Part shown: positions 7,699 through 16,618 of the stretch, piece by piece | How the letters are laid out: each line of letters starts with the position of its first letter | Numbering within the stretch: the first letter of the stretch is position 1 | NCBI GenBank assembly: GCA_028820655.1 | Contig: JAPPIK010000019.1 | Coordinates: 1 to 41,396, forward strand | Direction: 5' to 3' | From: Candidatus Poribacteria bacterium | GTDB taxonomy: Bacteria > Poribacteria > WGA-4E > JAJDTR01 | Length of the DNA: 41,396 bases | Translations under genes and position numbers: made by a program | The notes under the pieces: generated by a model | Seen by the model: only the letters and a program-made list of their open reading frames with translations | Databases searched by the model: none | What the model was told of the DNA's origin: nothing

Positions 7699-8763
7699 TC
7701 AGCTATCCATCCCCTCCGCCATGGCGTCGATCTCTTCCAGCTTTAACCGGACGCTCACCACAGACTGTTTCTCGGGACCGGGTCTGTATTTGACGTACGT
7801 AGTTACAACGAGCGTGTCGTCTGGGAGAAGCTCCACACCGGGGTAGCCGGTGTCATGCATTTTCACGGTGTCGTAGCTGTGAAGCAGTTTGAGACGATAC
7901 TGCCCTGCGCGGCAGTTGCGAATATCGTCGTAGGTTCCCACCCACGCCACGAAGTGCCCCCAGGTCGGGCTGTGCAGCGTCCTATCGCGGAAAGCCATGA
8001 GGATGCGTCCGTCCGAGGAGTAGCGCGGTTGGTGGCGGTTGCCGGTCATCGTACGGTCAAGCTCGACCGGATCGGTCCAAGTTTCGCCTTCGTCGGTGCT
8101 GAACACGGCAAGAGAGCGGCATTTCATGGTGCTGCTGACGCGCAGCACACAGGCGATTTCCTTCCCGTCGGGGGAACGGATAAACGCCGGCTCGCACGGT
8201 CTTGAATCGGGAAACTTCCCTCCGCTCTCAACCAGAACCCGCTCGGGCGACCACGTCAAGCCGCCGTCTTCGGAGAAGCTGATAAGCGTCGATGGCTTGC
8301 GGCTCCATCCGCCCATCAAGCGGTTCCCGGTGATTTCGATAATGGTGGTGAAAGGCATCGCGGTTTTCAGTCCGTTCTCCTCGAACGGCGTCCAGGTCTC
8401 ACCGCGGTCAAGCGACACCGATTGGCGCATCTTTCCCAAACCCTCAAATACAAACAGCCGTTCCACGCCGTCCGGTCCGACAAATCGGAATATGGCAGGG
8501 CAGTTGGTAGCCGTCTTCCAGTTCTCCGGGACGGGCAATGGATCCGACCAGGTCAGACCGGCATCGTCGCTGCGCTGGAGCACCGCCGAAGGTCCCCCGT
8601 GCCCCAACGGATAGACGCAGAACATCGTTTTTTGGTCCGGCATCAGTAGCGTGGTGGGGTGTCCCTTGTAGCTTTCCGGTGTGCCTTGGGCGATGATCAC
8701 GTGGCGGTGCGTCTCGTCGCACAGGTCGATCATCGGGATATTAAAAGGTATGGATTCTGGCAT
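7699..8763 (-). CDS. sialidase-like six-bladed beta-propeller (BNR/Asp-box repeats), copy 1
   Basis: 354 residues. Four Asp boxes of the form S-x-D-x-G-x-T-W are visible: SDDAGLTW (65-72), SLDRGETW (117-124), SEDGGLTW (164-171) and STDEGETW (222-229), which define the exo-alpha-sialidase fold. I see no signal peptide and no RIP motif, so true sialidase activity is uncertain; many such proteins in environmental bacteria act on other glycans or are unassigned. Late conserved residues include QPRYSSDGR (245-253) and GYPGVELL (306-313). It is a recent duplicate of 9378-10442. The two proteins differ at only about a dozen positions, nearly all in the last third. Confidence 0.85.
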   Translation of the reverse strand: MPESIPFNIPMIDLCDETHRHVIIAQGTPESYKGHPTTLLMPDQKTMFCVYPLGHGGPSAVLQRSDDAGLTWSDPLPVPENWKTATNCPAIFRFVGPDGVERLFVFEGLGKMRQSVSLDRGETWTPFEENGLKTAMPFTTIIEITGNRLMGGWSRKPSTLISFSEDGGLTWSPERVLVESGGKFPDSRPCEPAFIRSPDGKEIACVLRVSSTMKCRSLAVFSTDEGETWTDPVELDRTMTGNRHQPRYSSDGRILMAFRDRTLHSPTWGHFVAWVGTYDDIRNCRAGQYRLKLLHSYDTVKMHDTGYPGVELLPDDTLVVTTYVKYRPGPEKQSVVSVRLKLEEIDAMAEGMDS

Positions 8764-9018
8764 GTTTTATTCCTTTGGGGTTTCCGTAACTGAATGTCTC
8801 GAAATACATAATGCGTAATACGTAATGGGAAAGATTTGCGTAGGTCCTATCCTTAATCTGTTAGATTTTGGAATCCGCAAACTAACTGGTTCACTCGCTA
8901 AGACTGTAATGCATGTTGAAACCGAGTTTTTCCCCGAATCCTATTGACCTCAAGATAACGATCTAGCCGACTCATCACCGGCAACTTGCCGCATGCAATC
9001 AAGGTAATCACAGAAATC

Positions 9019-9055
9019 CAGCAAGCGAGTGGATAGCGAGCGCGGTAGAGATCCG
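9019..9055 (+). repeat. family A repeat, GCAAGCGAG form
   Basis: A 21-nt unit starting GCAAGCGAG and a GCGGTAGAGATCC cap. This form is also the unit of the 35-bp array at 39.8 kb. Confidence 0.75.
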
Positions 9056-9150
9056 ATAAATCACAGTTCAGACAATGTGAACGACCGACACCTAACACTT
9101 ATCATAAACACTTATCGAGTAAACCACTAACAGCGGGACCTTCTATTGCA

Positions 9151-9280
9151 CAGGATTTCTATGGGAGTTCTAGCGCGTGGGATTTGCTATCGCACTCACT
9201 ATTCGTTCGTTTGATTCTATCCGGTCAGTTGCTCATTCGTTATTCACTCACTTGATCACTCACTCTTCATTCGCTTGATC
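9151..9280 (-). repeat. family A repeat cluster, reverse
   Basis: Several reverse units and two cap-like blocks in 130 bp (TATCGCACTCACTATTCG and TTATTCACTCACTTGATC are recognisable). Confidence 0.7.
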
Positions 9281-9377
9281 TCCTACAGCAAATGAGAGAC
9301 ACTATTTAGGCGGGAATACTAAACCAATCACAAGATGGTACTATGAAACGGGGGTTGATTATGGTCTTTCCCATGGT

Positions 9378-10442
9378 TTAATTGCCCATGCTTTCCGCCA
9401 TGGCGTCGATCTCTTCCAGTTTTAAGCGTACGCTTACCACAGACTGTTTCTCGGGGCCGGGTCTGTATTTGACATAGGTCGTCACGACAAGCGTGTCGTC
9501 GGGCAGCAGTTCCACACCGGGGTAGCCGGTGTCGTGCTTTTTATCCGTGGCGTAGCTGTGCAGCAGCTTGAGGCGATACTGCCCTGCGCGGCAGTTGCGA
9601 ATATCGTCGTAGGTTCCCACCCATGCCACGAAGTGCCCCCAGGTCGGGCTGTGCAGCGTCCTATCGCGGAATGCCATCAGGATGCGTCCGTCCGAGGAGT
9701 AGCGCGGTTGGTGGCGGTCGCCGGTCATTGTGCGGTCAAGTTCCACCGGATCGGTCCAGGTTTCTCCTTCGTCGGTGCTGAACATGACGAGAGAGCGGCA
9801 TTTCATGGTGCTGCTGACGCGCAGCACACAGGCAATTTCCTTCCCGTCGGGGGAACGGATAAACGCCGGCTCGCACGGTCTTGAATCGGGAAACTTCCCT
9901 CCGCTCTCAACCAGAACCCGCTCGGGCGACCACGTCAAGCCGCCGTCTTCGGAGAAGCTGATAAGCGTCGATGGCTTGCGGCTCCATCCGCCCATCAAGC
10001 GGTTCCCGGTGATTTCGATAATGGTGGTGAAAGGCATCGCGGTTTTCAGTCCGTTCTCCTCGAACGGCGTCCAGGTCTCACCGCGGTCAAGCGACACCGA
10101 TTGGCGCATCTTTCCCAAACCCTCAAATACAAACAGCCGTTCCACGCCGTCCGGTCCGACAAATCGGAATATGGCAGGGCAGTTGGTAGCCGTCTTCCAG
10201 TTCTCCGGGACGGGCAATGGATCCGACCAGGTCAGACCGGCATCGTCGCTGCGCTGGAGCACCGCCGAAGGTCCCCCGTGCCCCAACGGATAGACGCAGA
10301 ACATCGTTTTTTGGTCCGGCATCAGTAGCGTGGTGGGGTGTCCCTTGTAGCTTTCCGGTGTGCCTTGGGCGATGATCACGTGGCGGTGCGTCTCGTCGCA
10401 CAGGTCGATCATCGGGATATTAAAAGGTATGGATTCTGACAT
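9378..10442 (-). CDS. sialidase-like six-bladed beta-propeller (BNR/Asp-box repeats), copy 2
   Basis: 354 residues, near-identical to 7699-8763, with the same four Asp boxes at 65-72, 117-124, 164-171 and 222-229. Differences include S2 for P2, LVMF for LAVF at 218-221, D242 for N242, YATDKK for YDTVKM around 297-302 and a different last four residues. Between 9835 and 10438 the DNA is identical to 8156-8759, silent positions included, whereas the rest of the gene carries scattered changes. This is the pattern left by gene conversion or by a very recent partial exchange. Function as for copy 1: sialidase fold, substrate unproven. Confidence 0.85.
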   Translation of the reverse strand: MSESIPFNIPMIDLCDETHRHVIIAQGTPESYKGHPTTLLMPDQKTMFCVYPLGHGGPSAVLQRSDDAGLTWSDPLPVPENWKTATNCPAIFRFVGPDGVERLFVFEGLGKMRQSVSLDRGETWTPFEENGLKTAMPFTTIIEITGNRLMGGWSRKPSTLISFSEDGGLTWSPERVLVESGGKFPDSRPCEPAFIRSPDGKEIACVLRVSSTMKCRSLVMFSTDEGETWTDPVELDRTMTGDRHQPRYSSDGRILMAFRDRTLHSPTWGHFVAWVGTYDDIRNCRAGQYRLKLLHSYATDKKHDTGYPGVELLPDDTLVVTTYVKYRPGPEKQSVVSVRLKLEEIDAMAESMGN

Positions 10443-10629
10443 GTTTTATTCCTTTGGGGTTTCCGTAACTGAACGTCTAACAATGCATAATCCGTAATGC
10501 GTAATACGTATTGGGGAAGATTTGCGTATGTTCTATCCGATTCGATTCATGACATTCGGTTTCTAGTGGCAATCTTCAAGAATCAGATCAGGGCAATATA
10601 CGTCAGCGATGTTGTAGGGTGCGCACCGC

Positions 10630-10667
10630 AATCAAGCGAATGAATAATGAGCGCGATAGGGATCCCA
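10630..10667 (+). repeat. family A repeat, single unit plus cap
   Basis: ATCAAGCGAATGAATAATGA, then GCGATAGGGATCCC. It directly abuts the 3' end of the next minus-strand gene. Confidence 0.75.
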
Positions 10668-10683
10668 CAGCTTTTGAATTTAA

Positions 10684-12060
10684 TTACCCGAACTGAAAAC
10701 CGTACAGCTTCGCCTTGTGAAGGCGAAATCTCAGACGCGCTTGCTGTCCGCTTAAACTGGCCAAGCCTCCATCAGCACTCCACGTCACCCGTCCTCCCGT
10801 GACTGTATCGCCGATGGGTTGGCTTGCTGCCAAGCGTGCGTTCTCCGCATCCACGACTTCGACCTGAACGGAACCGCCATCGTCTACGTCGGCGGTTAGC
10901 CCGAGGGTCTCCCCGCCAAGTTCCAGCAATTCGGTCGTTATCACCGCCGTTGCTTCTACGGAGATCGGCTCGTAGCCCGCCCAGCCATCGGGTCTGAGCG
11001 TCGCCAGCGCGAGGTAGCCGTTCCGCCATTCGAAGAAGTGCCAGTCCCCGGCGCCGTAGTAGATTCGAACTTCATCGTCATGGAAGATTGGCGCGGCGGC
11101 GAAGATGGTGCCCCAGTCGTACGGCATCTCCCCGAATCGTTCGTGCTCGGCGGGGCTGTGTCCGATAAACGGGGTGCCCTCCTGTATCCGGTGCCAGGTG
11201 ACGGTGTCCGGGCTCCACGCAAGTTCGGCGTGCTGCTTCACCCCGTGGTCGGAAGCCTCCTCGGGGAACGTCATTACGCCGACCAATCCGATGTAGACGC
11301 CGCATGTCGGAAAGACAATCATGTCGTGGGTTTGCAATTGCGCCGTAGGCCCCTCCATGATGCTCCGCTCACGCCTCCAGGTCACAAAGTCGGACGACTC
11401 GGTCTGCGTGACTTGGCGCCTGCCGAGATCCGAGTTGCGGCGGGTGATGACAACGTATTTGCCGAGAAGCGGCGACCATAACGCGCTGGGGCGGTTGCCG
11501 CCTTCGTGCCCCGGGACGGGGATGAGCTCGTCCCAGTGCAATCCGTCGGGAGAGAACGCCGCGAACGCCCCCCTGCTCGCGGAGAAAAACATCTTGTAAC
11601 GTCTCGCCGGATCAGGGTCCCGGTCATCCTTGTAAACGCCTGCGACCCCGCGGCGGCGCGTGACGATGTTGTTCGATGTGCCGCCTTCGAACTCGGCGAG
11701 GCCCAACTCGGGTTTCTCCCAATGGATTCCGTCGGTCGAAACGGCGTAGCAAAGCCCAATCTCTCGATCCGTCGGTTTCACATCGTTGTACTTTATGATA
11801 TCGGGATGGCGGCGTTCCGGCGTGGTGCTGGTCACGCGCGCGTCAACCACAAACGGGTTGTACCAGCACTTGTAGACCTTTTCGTCCTCGTCATATATGA
11901 CATCGGGATACACGTTGTCGTAGCGCGGCTCCCACGGTTTTTCCTCGGTGAAAAGAGGGTTCTCGGGGTGCTTGCCCACCTTACCGAGCGTGAGTGTCCC
12001 GCCTTCAACGTCGGCTATGATTCGTGAATCGAGGACAAGGTAACCTCTCTCTTCCGCCAT
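10684..12060 (-). CDS. GH32/GH43-like five-bladed beta-propeller protein 1
   Basis: 458 residues. The N-terminal 360 or so show the repeated blade pattern of glycoside-hydrolase families 32/43/68: RYDNVYPDVIYDEDEKVYKC (a strand with an acidic turn), then STDGIHWEKPELGL, SPDGLHWDE and SPDTVTWHR motifs. The last 100 residues form a separate beta-rich domain ending RLHKAKLYGFQFG, which recurs in the proteins at 33277 and 37852. There is no signal peptide. The frame extends nine codons further upstream, but AAGGA lies 8 nt before the ATG at 12058-12060, so I take that start. Likely role: processing of a sugar or glycan; no catalytic residues can be assigned by eye. Exact family membership needs a profile search. 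Confidence 0.75.
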   Translation of the reverse strand: MAEERGYLVLDSRIIADVEGGTLTLGKVGKHPENPLFTEEKPWEPRYDNVYPDVIYDEDEKVYKCWYNPFVVDARVTSTTPERRHPDIIKYNDVKPTDREIGLCYAVSTDGIHWEKPELGLAEFEGGTSNNIVTRRRGVAGVYKDDRDPDPARRYKMFFSASRGAFAAFSPDGLHWDELIPVPGHEGGNRPSALWSPLLGKYVVITRRNSDLGRRQVTQTESSDFVTWRRERSIMEGPTAQLQTHDMIVFPTCGVYIGLVGVMTFPEEASDHGVKQHAELAWSPDTVTWHRIQEGTPFIGHSPAEHERFGEMPYDWGTIFAAAPIFHDDEVRIYYGAGDWHFFEWRNGYLALATLRPDGWAGYEPISVEATAVITTELLELGGETLGLTADVDDGGSVQVEVVDAENARLAASQPIGDTVTGGRVTWSADGGLASLSGQQARLRFRLHKAKLYGFQFG

Positions 12061-12151
12061 CTTCGAATCCTTCGGTTGCAAGATCATGCAATGTTTCGGG
12101 CGACATGTTTGAGGGGTTTCATAACCCGATTGAAGTTAAGTTCCTACGGGA

Positions 12152-12177
12152 GGTCGCGATTCGGAGATCGCTCCTAC
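12152..12177 (-). repeat. family B repeat
   Basis: Reverse orientation: GTAGGAGCGATCTCCGAATC followed by GCGACC. Confidence 0.7.
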
Positions 12178-12329
12178 AGGGAATATCGTGTGGGATTTAT
12201 TCGTCCGGTCTATGGTACAAGATTCATAAGTCGTACAATGACAGGTACTTGGCAATTCTACTCGGCTTTCGCTTCACGGTCAACAACAATCGCTACCAAG
12301 ACGCGGCCAATCTCTCGAGACTTTTGCCG

Positions 12330-12354
12330 GTAGGAGCGACCTCCCGGTCGCGAT
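12330..12354 (+). repeat. family B repeat, variant GACCTCCCGGTC
   Basis: GTAGGAGCGACCTCCCGGTC followed by GCGA. The same variant occurs at 37702-37728. Compensating changes on both sides of the central CTCC keep the short inverted repeat, which suggests selection for the hairpin. Confidence 0.7.
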
Positions 12355-12430
12355 TTCTTTTGCAAAAAAAATCATCAGATCCCGGGACTCCGCCTTGAGG
12401 ACGATTGTCCTGTGGCTGTGTTGAATTTGC

Positions 12431-12460
12431 TTGACAGCAAATGATGCTTTCGACAAGAAT
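12431..12460 (+). promoter_or_regulatory. candidate promoter of the first Gfo/Idh/MocA gene
   Basis: TTGACA (perfect -35), an 18-nt spacer and AAGAAT as a weak -10, about 60 nt before the ATG. Confidence 0.4.
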
Positions 12461-12519
12461 TAACTGGAATGCAAGGACTTTTTCGTTACTCAATTTGAAT
12501 TATATGGAGGCGGTGCCGA

Positions 12520-13509
12520 ATGAAAATCAGGTTTGCACAGTACGGCATTTCGCACGACCACGCCAGCGGCAAGGCGAAGACGCTGAAAGCGAACGACGAT
12601 GTCGATTTTGTTGGCGTGTATGAACCGTCGGCGGAGGTTCGCGAAACGCTCGGCGGCAATGAAGCGTATGAGGGCGTTCATTGGCTCTCGTCCGCGGAGG
12701 AGATACTGGAAGATGAGACCATCGCCGGTGTCGCGGTGCAGGGGCACGTGTCGCGAAATCTCGAATATGCGCGGGCGGCGGTTGAGCGCGGAAAGCATGT
12801 CTGGCTCGATAAACCGGCGGGCGACGATTTGGAGACGTTCCGGGCGGTGCTGGACATTGCACGCGAGAAGGGGCTGTGCGTGCAACTCGGGTATATGTTC
12901 CGTTACAGCCCGGGATTTCAGTTCGTTCTCGATTGGGCGAACTCCGGGAGACTAGGAGACATATTCTCGATTCGCGGACGCATCTCGACCCGGCGCTCTG
13001 ACGCAGCCTCGTGGGAGCGATGGGATTCCCGCGGCGAACGCGAAGGCGGCATCATGTTCATTCTCGCCTGCCACCTTATCGACATCATCGTTGCCATCCT
13101 CGGGCGTCCCGAGCGCGCGGCATTCTTCTCGCAGAACCTGGACAACACCTTCCCGTGGTTCCAAGATAACACGGCGTCGGTTCTCGAATATCCGGACGCC
13201 ATGGTCACCCTCGAGTCGACCGCGTCCGAAGTATCGTCGGGTGCGACAAGACGCTTGGAGGTATACGGAACCCGAGGCAGCGTGATTCTCGAACCGCTGG
13301 AACCGCCGGCGTTGCGACTGTGCCTTGATGAGGACAGGGACGGCTTTGTAAAGGGGTGGCAGCGGGTGGAGGTGGAGCACCGGCCTCGCTACATCGACAG
13401 TCTACGCGCGCTGGTGGCGGACATTCGCGGCGAGAAAGCGCCGGACCGTTCGCTCGACCATGAATTCACGGTGCAGGAAACGGTGCTCCGTGCCGTGGGG
13501 TTGTTATAA
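12520..13509 (+). CDS. Gfo/Idh/MocA-family oxidoreductase, copy 1
   Basis: 329 residues. NAD(P)-dependent sugar or polyol dehydrogenase family. The Rossmann start IRFAQYGISHDHASGKA (3-19) replaces the usual GxGxxG with a His-rich turn (H12, H14), seen in all three copies. Other landmarks are YEPSAEVRE (34-42), the DKPAGDD motif (97-103, the family EKP) and EGGIMFILACHLIDI (175-189), with H185 as the likely catalytic His. The family's usual Asp before it is not obvious. TGGAGG lies about 10 nt before the ATG. First of three tandem paralogues, each followed by a family B composite repeat. Likely role: oxidation or epimerisation of a sugar or sugar acid released by the neighbouring hydrolases; this is inference. 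Confidence 0.85.
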   Translation: MKIRFAQYGISHDHASGKAKTLKANDDVDFVGVYEPSAEVRETLGGNEAYEGVHWLSSAEEILEDETIAGVAVQGHVSRNLEYARAAVERGKHVWLDKPAGDDLETFRAVLDIAREKGLCVQLGYMFRYSPGFQFVLDWANSGRLGDIFSIRGRISTRRSDAASWERWDSRGEREGGIMFILACHLIDIIVAILGRPERAAFFSQNLDNTFPWFQDNTASVLEYPDAMVTLESTASEVSSGATRRLEVYGTRGSVILEPLEPPALRLCLDEDRDGFVKGWQRVEVEHRPRYIDSLRALVADIRGEKAPDRSLDHEFTVQETVLRAVGLL

Positions 13510-13997
13510 TACCATTTCGCTTGAATAATAGTGTATATGATGTCTTCACTATATCGTTCACTTACGCCGTAGGCGGGGCATCTTGCCCCGCCGGCTTTGC
13601 GCGAAGACAAGACTTTTGTTCCACTTCACGCAACCAATGCACAACCATTTTAGAGAAATGGTATAAGTCGCCACAGATTGTGCGTAGGTAGGGTTGGACG
13701 ACGCAATAATGATTTAACGAGTGTTGCATTTCGAAGCAGTTGGGTTTCGCTCGGTCGTTACATTTTTCGGGATGTATTTTAAGGACCGCTCTCCTCTTGC
13801 TGCGAGTAGGGTTTCGTGTTGATTCGCTCAACCCAACCTACGGCGCTGGTAGGAGCGATCTCCAGGTCGCGACCGCTTGGGCGCCGCAAGGCAAGATGCC
13901 CTGCCTACGGGAGCCGTTTACAACTAAATTAAGGTATTATTTGCACTATTATTCAAGTGAATTTGTACACATTCAGAATTCGTGGAGAGAATGCTAA
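13510..13997. other. spacer between Gfo/Idh copies 1 and 2, several repeats
   Basis: Contains a GCGGGGCA-TCT-TGCCCCGC hairpin (about 13572-13591), the AACCCAACCTA / TTGGGTTTC repeat words (about 13738-13842), and the family B composite at 13848-13919. Confidence 0.6.
13848..13919 (+). repeat. family B composite repeat
   Basis: GTAGGAGCGATCTCCAGGTC and GCGACCGCTTG, followed about 15 nt later by AAGATGCCCTGCCTACGG. The same two-part element lies at 15239-15297 and 16440-16500, always downstream of a Gfo/Idh copy. Confidence 0.7.
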
Positions 13998-14987
13998 ATG
14001 AATATTAGGTTTGCGCAGTACGGTATCGCGCACGGCCACGCCAGCGGTAAGGCGAAAGTGATGAAGGCGGGCGACGAGGTTGATTTCGCCGGTGTCTACG
14101 AACCTTCCCCGGAAATTCGCGAAGCGTTCGGCTCACACGAGGCGTATGAGGGGGTTCACTGGTTCTCATCCGCGGGGGAGATGTTGGAGGACGAGAGCAT
14201 TGCGGGAATCGCGGTGCAGGGGCGGGTATCGCATAACCTGGACTTTGCACGGGCGGCGCTTGAGCACGGAAAGCACGTCTGGCTTGACAAGCCGGCGGGC
14301 GATGATTTGGAGACGTTCCGGGGAATACTGGACATTGCACGCGAGAAGGGGCTGTGCGTCCAACTCGGCTACATGTTCCGCTACAACGCGGGATTTCAAT
14401 TTGTCCTCGATTGGGCAAAGTCCGGAAAACTGGGAAAGATATTCTCCGTCCGCGGCCGCATCTCGACGGATCGCTCGGACGAAGCCTCGTGGAAGCAATG
14501 GGATTCCCGCGGCGAACACGAGGGCGGCATCATGTTTATTCTAGGGTGCCACCTCATCGAAATCGTCGTCACGCTGATGGGACGCCCCGAGCGTGTGACT
14601 TCGTTCTCTCAGAACTTGGACCATACTTTCCCTTGGTTCCAAGATAACACCGCGTGTGTTTTCGAATATCCGGGCGCGATGGCCACCCTGGAGTCGACCG
14701 CGTCGGAGGTGTCGTCGGGTGCATCGAGACGATTCGAAGTCTACGGGACGCGCGGCAGCGCGATTCTCGAACCGCTGGAACCGCCGGAGTTGCGGCTGTG
14801 CCTTGACGAGGACCGTGACGGCTATGTCAAGGGCTGGCAGCGGGTGGAGGTGGAGAACCGGCCGCGTTACGTCGAAAGTCTTCGAGCGCTTGCGGCGGAC
14901 ATCCGCGGTGAGAAATCGCCGGACCGTTCGCTCGACCATGAATTTACGGTGCAGGAGACCGTGCTGCGCGCCGTCGGGTTGTTATAG
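13998..14987 (+). CDS. Gfo/Idh/MocA-family oxidoreductase, copy 2
   Basis: 329 residues, collinear with copies 1 and 3 without gaps. Same landmarks: RFAQYGIAHGHASGKA (4-19), YEPSPEIRE (34-42), DKPAGDD (97-103), EGGIMFILGCHLIEI (175-189) and the conserved tail DIRGEKSPDRSLDHEFTVQE. The turn HGH (12-14) differs from HDH in the other copies. GGAGA lies about 12 nt before the ATG. Most differences from copy 1 are conservative, so the duplication is older than that of the sialidase-like genes. No frameshift or lesion; all three copies look functional, which argues for dosage or divergent substrate ranges. Confidence 0.85.
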   Translation: MNIRFAQYGIAHGHASGKAKVMKAGDEVDFAGVYEPSPEIREAFGSHEAYEGVHWFSSAGEMLEDESIAGIAVQGRVSHNLDFARAALEHGKHVWLDKPAGDDLETFRGILDIAREKGLCVQLGYMFRYNAGFQFVLDWAKSGKLGKIFSVRGRISTDRSDEASWKQWDSRGEHEGGIMFILGCHLIEIVVTLMGRPERVTSFSQNLDHTFPWFQDNTACVFEYPGAMATLESTASEVSSGASRRFEVYGTRGSAILEPLEPPELRLCLDEDRDGYVKGWQRVEVENRPRYVESLRALAADIRGEKSPDRSLDHEFTVQETVLRAVGLL

Positions 14988-15058
14988 GACCTACGCGATT
15001 GAACATTTGAAAGATTGCCGTAAGACGTTATATTCGTAGTGCTGACGTTACGGTACTT

Positions 15059-15087
15059 GTAGGAGCGATCTCTAGGTCGCGACCGCT
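15059..15087 (+). repeat. family B repeat
   Basis: GTAGGAGCGATCTCTAGGTC, then GCGACCGCT, and a degenerate GGCAGGGCAATATG tail. Confidence 0.7.
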
Positions 15088-15152
15088 CATGCGCGGCAGG
15101 GCAATATGTCGCACATACAGTCGCACGTGGGAGGGGCAGAGCAATGATGCTC

Positions 15153-15182
15153 TTCTGTACCACAATCTGTCAGATTGTGGTA
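15153..15182. repeat. TACCACAATCT palindrome (hairpin)
   Basis: TACCACAATCT-GTC-AGATTGTGGTA, an 11-bp perfect stem. Second copy of the element at 4368-4388, opposite orientation. Confidence 0.65.
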
Positions 15183-15238
15183 TGCGCAAATTAGCGAATC
15201 GGGTGGGCGTATAATGACCACGATAGAGATTACAACCT

Positions 15239-15297
15239 GTAGGAGCGATCTCCGGGCCGCGACCGCTTAGTCGGGGCGGTGCAAGATGCCCTGCCTA
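15239..15297 (+). repeat. family B composite repeat
   Basis: GTAGGAGCGATCTCCGGGCC variant plus the GCAAGATGCCCTGCCTAC tail. Confidence 0.7.
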
Positions 15298-15385
15298 CTG
15301 TACTAATTTTTGTTGCTGCGTGAGTTCTGCTAACTTTAGCGACATCCCATTATCCGTAGCTTGAATTCCATGGAGGCAAGACCGA

Positions 15386-16375
15386 ATGAAACTGAGGTTC
15401 GCGCAATTCGGCATCTCGCATGACCACGCCCCAAGCAAGGCACGCACATTGAAATCAAACGAGGATGTGGATTTTGTCGGCATCTATGAACCGTCATCCG
15501 AAGTGCGCGCGACCCTCGGCGCCAACGATGCGTTTGAGGGCGTTCAATGGCTGCCGTCCGCGGAGGAGGTGTTGGAAGACGAAACCGTTGTGGGGATCGC
15601 GGCGCAGGGACGGGTATCGGAAAACCTCGACTTCGCGCGGGCGGCGGTGGAGCACGGCAAGCACGTCTGGCTCGACAAACCGGCGGGCGACGATTTGGAG
15701 GCGTTCCGGGCGGTGCTGGACATCGCACGCGAGAAGGGGCTGTGCGTCCAACTCGGTTATATGTTTCGTTACAACGCGGGTTTCCAGTTTGTGCTTGATT
15801 GGGCGAATTCCGGGAAACTGGGCGACATATTCTCGGTTCGTGGACGCATCTCCACGCGCCCTTCCGATGAATCTCTGTGGGCGCGGTGGGATTCGCGAGG
15901 CGAACACGAAGGCGGCATCATGTTCATTCTCGCACCGCATCTTATCGACATTATCGTCGCGCTGCTTGGGCGCCCCGACCGCGTGACATCGTTCTCGCAG
16001 AACTTGGACGGCGCCTTCCCTTGGGCGCAAGATAACACCGCCGCCGTCTTTGAATATCCGGACGCAATGGCGACCATCGAATCTACCGCGGCGGAGGTGT
16101 CGTCGGGAGAATCGAGACGGTTGGAGGTTTACGGGACTCGCGGCAGCGCGATACTTGAACCGTTGAGTCCACCTGCGCTGCGGTTGTGCCTTGATGAAGA
16201 TAGGGATGGTTATGCCCAAGGTTGGCAACGTGTAGAAATCGATGAGTGGCCGGCTCATGTCGGCGATCTGGAGGCGCTTGCGGCGGACATCCGCGGCGAG
16301 AAATCGCCCGACCGTTCACTCGACCACGAATTTATCGCGCAGGAAACGATCCTCCGCGCCGCCGGACTGCTATAG
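15386..16375 (+). CDS. Gfo/Idh/MocA-family oxidoreductase, copy 3
   Basis: 329 residues, collinear with the two upstream paralogues. Landmarks: RFAQFGISHDHAPSKA (4-19), YEPSSEVRA (34-42), DKPAGDD (97-103), EGGIMFILAPHLIDI (175-189). Here Pro precedes the likely catalytic H185, where the other copies have Cys. The start is supported by TGGAGG about 11 nt before the ATG, the same leader arrangement (CCATGGAGGC) as copy 1. Followed after 240 bp by the LamG-like gene on the same strand; the intervening family B hairpin may separate the transcripts. Confidence 0.85.
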   Translation: MKLRFAQFGISHDHAPSKARTLKSNEDVDFVGIYEPSSEVRATLGANDAFEGVQWLPSAEEVLEDETVVGIAAQGRVSENLDFARAAVEHGKHVWLDKPAGDDLEAFRAVLDIAREKGLCVQLGYMFRYNAGFQFVLDWANSGKLGDIFSVRGRISTRPSDESLWARWDSRGEHEGGIMFILAPHLIDIIVALLGRPDRVTSFSQNLDGAFPWAQDNTAAVFEYPDAMATIESTAAEVSSGESRRLEVYGTRGSAILEPLSPPALRLCLDEDRDGYAQGWQRVEIDEWPAHVGDLEALAADIRGEKSPDRSLDHEFIAQETILRAAGLL

Positions 16376-16439
16376 GTCTCATGCGATTTTACGACTGCAG
16401 TAATGCCGTGGGTCAGTTACTGTTTCAACGCAACGATTT

Positions 16440-16500
16440 GTAGGAGCGATCTCCAGGTCGCGACCGCTTGTGCGTGGCAGGGCAAGATGCCCTGCCTACG
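16440..16500 (+). repeat. family B composite repeat with strong hairpin
   Basis: GTAGGAGCGATCTCCAGGTC followed by GGCAGGGCA-AGA-TGCCCTGCC (16476-16496), a perfect 9-bp stem with a 3-nt loop. It could stop or stabilise the upstream transcript. Confidence 0.75.
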
Positions 16501-16618
16501 GTAGTGCTTAGATTGAACAATCGTCAGTCGTTAAATCACCAATTTCGTCCCTTTCTTCACATAGCGTTGCGGCAAATCACTCCAATCCAGAAAACGAGAA
16601 ATTTTAAGGAGCATAACC

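Larger units (their letters stand above)
8764..9377. other. spacer between the duplicated sialidase-like genes
   Basis: The first 100 bp upstream of each copy are similar (TTTCCGTAACTGAA, then AATGCGTAATACGTA-type words), so the duplication included the promoter region. The remainder carries a family A repeat at 9019-9055 and a larger reverse cluster at 9151-9280. GAAACCGAGTTTTT at about 8919 is shared with the inner hairpin of the MITE-like element at 24.1 kb. Confidence 0.6.
12061..12519. other. divergent intergenic region with two family B repeats
   Basis: Lies between divergently transcribed genes. Family B repeats are at 12152-12177 (reverse) and 12330-12354 (forward). A possible promoter for the oxidoreductase cluster (TTGACA at 12431-12436, 18-nt spacer, AAGAAT) sits just upstream of the next gene. 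Confidence 0.5.
14988..15385. other. spacer between Gfo/Idh copies 2 and 3
   Basis: Carries family B repeats at 15059-15087 and 15239-15297 and an 11-bp hairpin at 15158-15182. No gene visible. Confidence 0.6.
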
